A DNA stretch of 43,510 bases, taken from positions 1 to 43,510 of the forward strand of contig DATLZA010000129.1 in assembly GCA_035574235.1 (NCBI GenBank). The letters are read 5' to 3'. Shown piece after piece: positions 43,078 to 43,510 of the stretch. Origin of the DNA: Planctomycetota bacterium. GTDB lineage: Bacteria > Planctomycetota > MHYJ01 > JACPRB01. The position numbers and the translations under genes are program-made. The notes beneath the pieces are model-generated. The model searched no databases. It saw only the letters and a program-made list of their open reading frames with translations, and was not told the DNA's origin. Every line of letters starts with the position of its first letter. The first letter of the stretch is position 1.

Positions 43078-43378
43078 GCCGCTGCATTCAAATCGGCAAG
43101 ACGGGGCCTTCTTCCATTCGCCTTTTCAGAATGGCGACACGGGCGTCGCCCTTGCTCGGCTCCTCTCTGAGGGAGGGTGGGGGCCCCGATGATTCTGGAT
43201 TCGCCCGGGGTCGCTTTTCCCTAATTTGACTGCCAGCGTCTGTCACACTGACACTTCGCTTCGATCCTTGCAGGGGGCGGGCTCATGTATTTGGGGCGCA
43301 ATCACTTACACAATAAGTCTCGGCTGCGCTTTGGCAAAGCATTTGCGCCATGGCTGATGGGCAAACTCTGGAGGCAAC
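43078..43378. other. Intergenic region between module A1 and dnaK
   Basis: No gene is visible in these 301 bases. A TTGACT (43226-43231) lies upstream of two inverted repeats: TGTCA-CAC-TGACA (43241-43253) and ACTTA-CACAA-TAAGT (43304-43318). A good -10 at the matching distance is lacking. No CIRCE element (TTAGCACTC-N9-GAGTGCTAA) is present. The AT-rich stretch at 43283-43320 probably contains the dnaK start site. The dnaK ribosome site is GGAGG at 43370-43374, 4 bases before the ATG. Confidence 0.45.
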
Positions 43379-43510
43379 ATGGGCAAGATCGTCGGGATCG
43401 ACCTGGGGACGACCAACTCGGTGGTGGCGGTGGTGGAGGGCAACGAAGTCAAGGTCATTCCCAATAAGCACGGGTCTCACCTGACTCCGTCGGTGGTGGC
43501 CTTTACCGAG
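43379..43510 (+). CDS. dnaK: Molecular chaperone DnaK, N-terminal fragment
   Basis: 44 codons from ATG 43379 to the window edge with no stop. [20 protein letters not shown] is the phosphate-1 loop of the Hsp70 ATPase domain and TPSVVAFTE is its next conserved segment. Spacing and composition are those of bacterial housekeeping DnaK. It has a GGAGG ribosome site. The rest lies outside the window. Confidence 0.97.
   Translation, partial: MGKIVGIDLGTTNSVVAVVEGNEVKVIPNKHGSHLTPSVVAFTE

Noticed and set aside
43283-43480. Small frames across the dnaK start on both strands
   Set aside because: No ribosome site or similarity; they cross the clear DnaK N-terminus.

Overview
The window is a high-GC bacterial chromosome segment with almost no non-coding space and no tRNA, rRNA, CRISPR array or insertion sequence that I can recognise. 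Several features point to a Planctomycetota-like (PVC group) organism: remnants of a PVC-type heme-binding membrane protein, a DUF1570-type peptidase, a SUMF1-domain protein next to an ECF sigma/anti-sigma pair, an spc ribosomal cluster lacking rpmD (L30), and Zn-ribbon versions of L24, S14, L36 and S4. The phylum call is inference from gene content; no marker tree was run.

Layout. 1-1850: the start of a spermidine-synthase-like membrane protein (minus strand, runs off the left edge), a heme-binding protein pseudogene that keeps only its two ends, and serS. 1922-12786: one long plus-strand informational block, rpsQ-rplN-rplX-rplE-rpsZ-rpsH-rplF-rplR-rpsE-rplO-secY-adk-map-infA-rpmJ-rpsM-rpsK-rpsD-rpoA-rplQ. 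It has a promoter in front of rpsQ and a strong internal promoter in front of infA. 12803-17200 (minus): dnaE, a coupled zinc-finger protein and a STAS protein. 17299-21025: a small HTH protein facing a four-gene ABC-2 export cassette. 21130-24316 (plus): an IF-2B-like protein, a cyclodeaminase-family protein, a HEAT-repeat lipoprotein and NnrE. 24341-27308: an ArsR-like regulator behind a promoter with a palindrome, an MGDG-synthase-type glycosyltransferase and an NtrC-type response regulator. 27318-32392: a duplicated DUF1570 peptidase, divergent from a membrane-anchored SUMF1 protein, an ECF sigma factor and its probable anti-sigma factor. 32398-36891: yidD-rnpA, divergent from lysS and a LolC/LolD-like transporter. 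36956-41271: an FHA-GAF-HD-GYP protein, nadB and glutamate dehydrogenase. 41241-43077: a tandemly duplicated two-gene membrane module of unknown function. 43379-43510: the start of dnaK.

Two observations stand out. First, most genes that begin a transcription unit have a TAnnnT -10 box 6-10 bases before the start codon and no room for a Shine-Dalgarno sequence, so their mRNAs are probably leaderless. Genes inside operons use ordinary Shine-Dalgarno sites or ATGA overlaps. Second, the A-B-A-B membrane module at 41241-43077 pairs a small protein with two terminal membrane segments and a YdjM/DUF457-like membrane hydrolase-like protein, and it appears to have been duplicated as a unit.

Gene ends are very compact: all six convergent pairs overlap or lie within 16 bases, leaving no room for ordinary intrinsic terminators between them.
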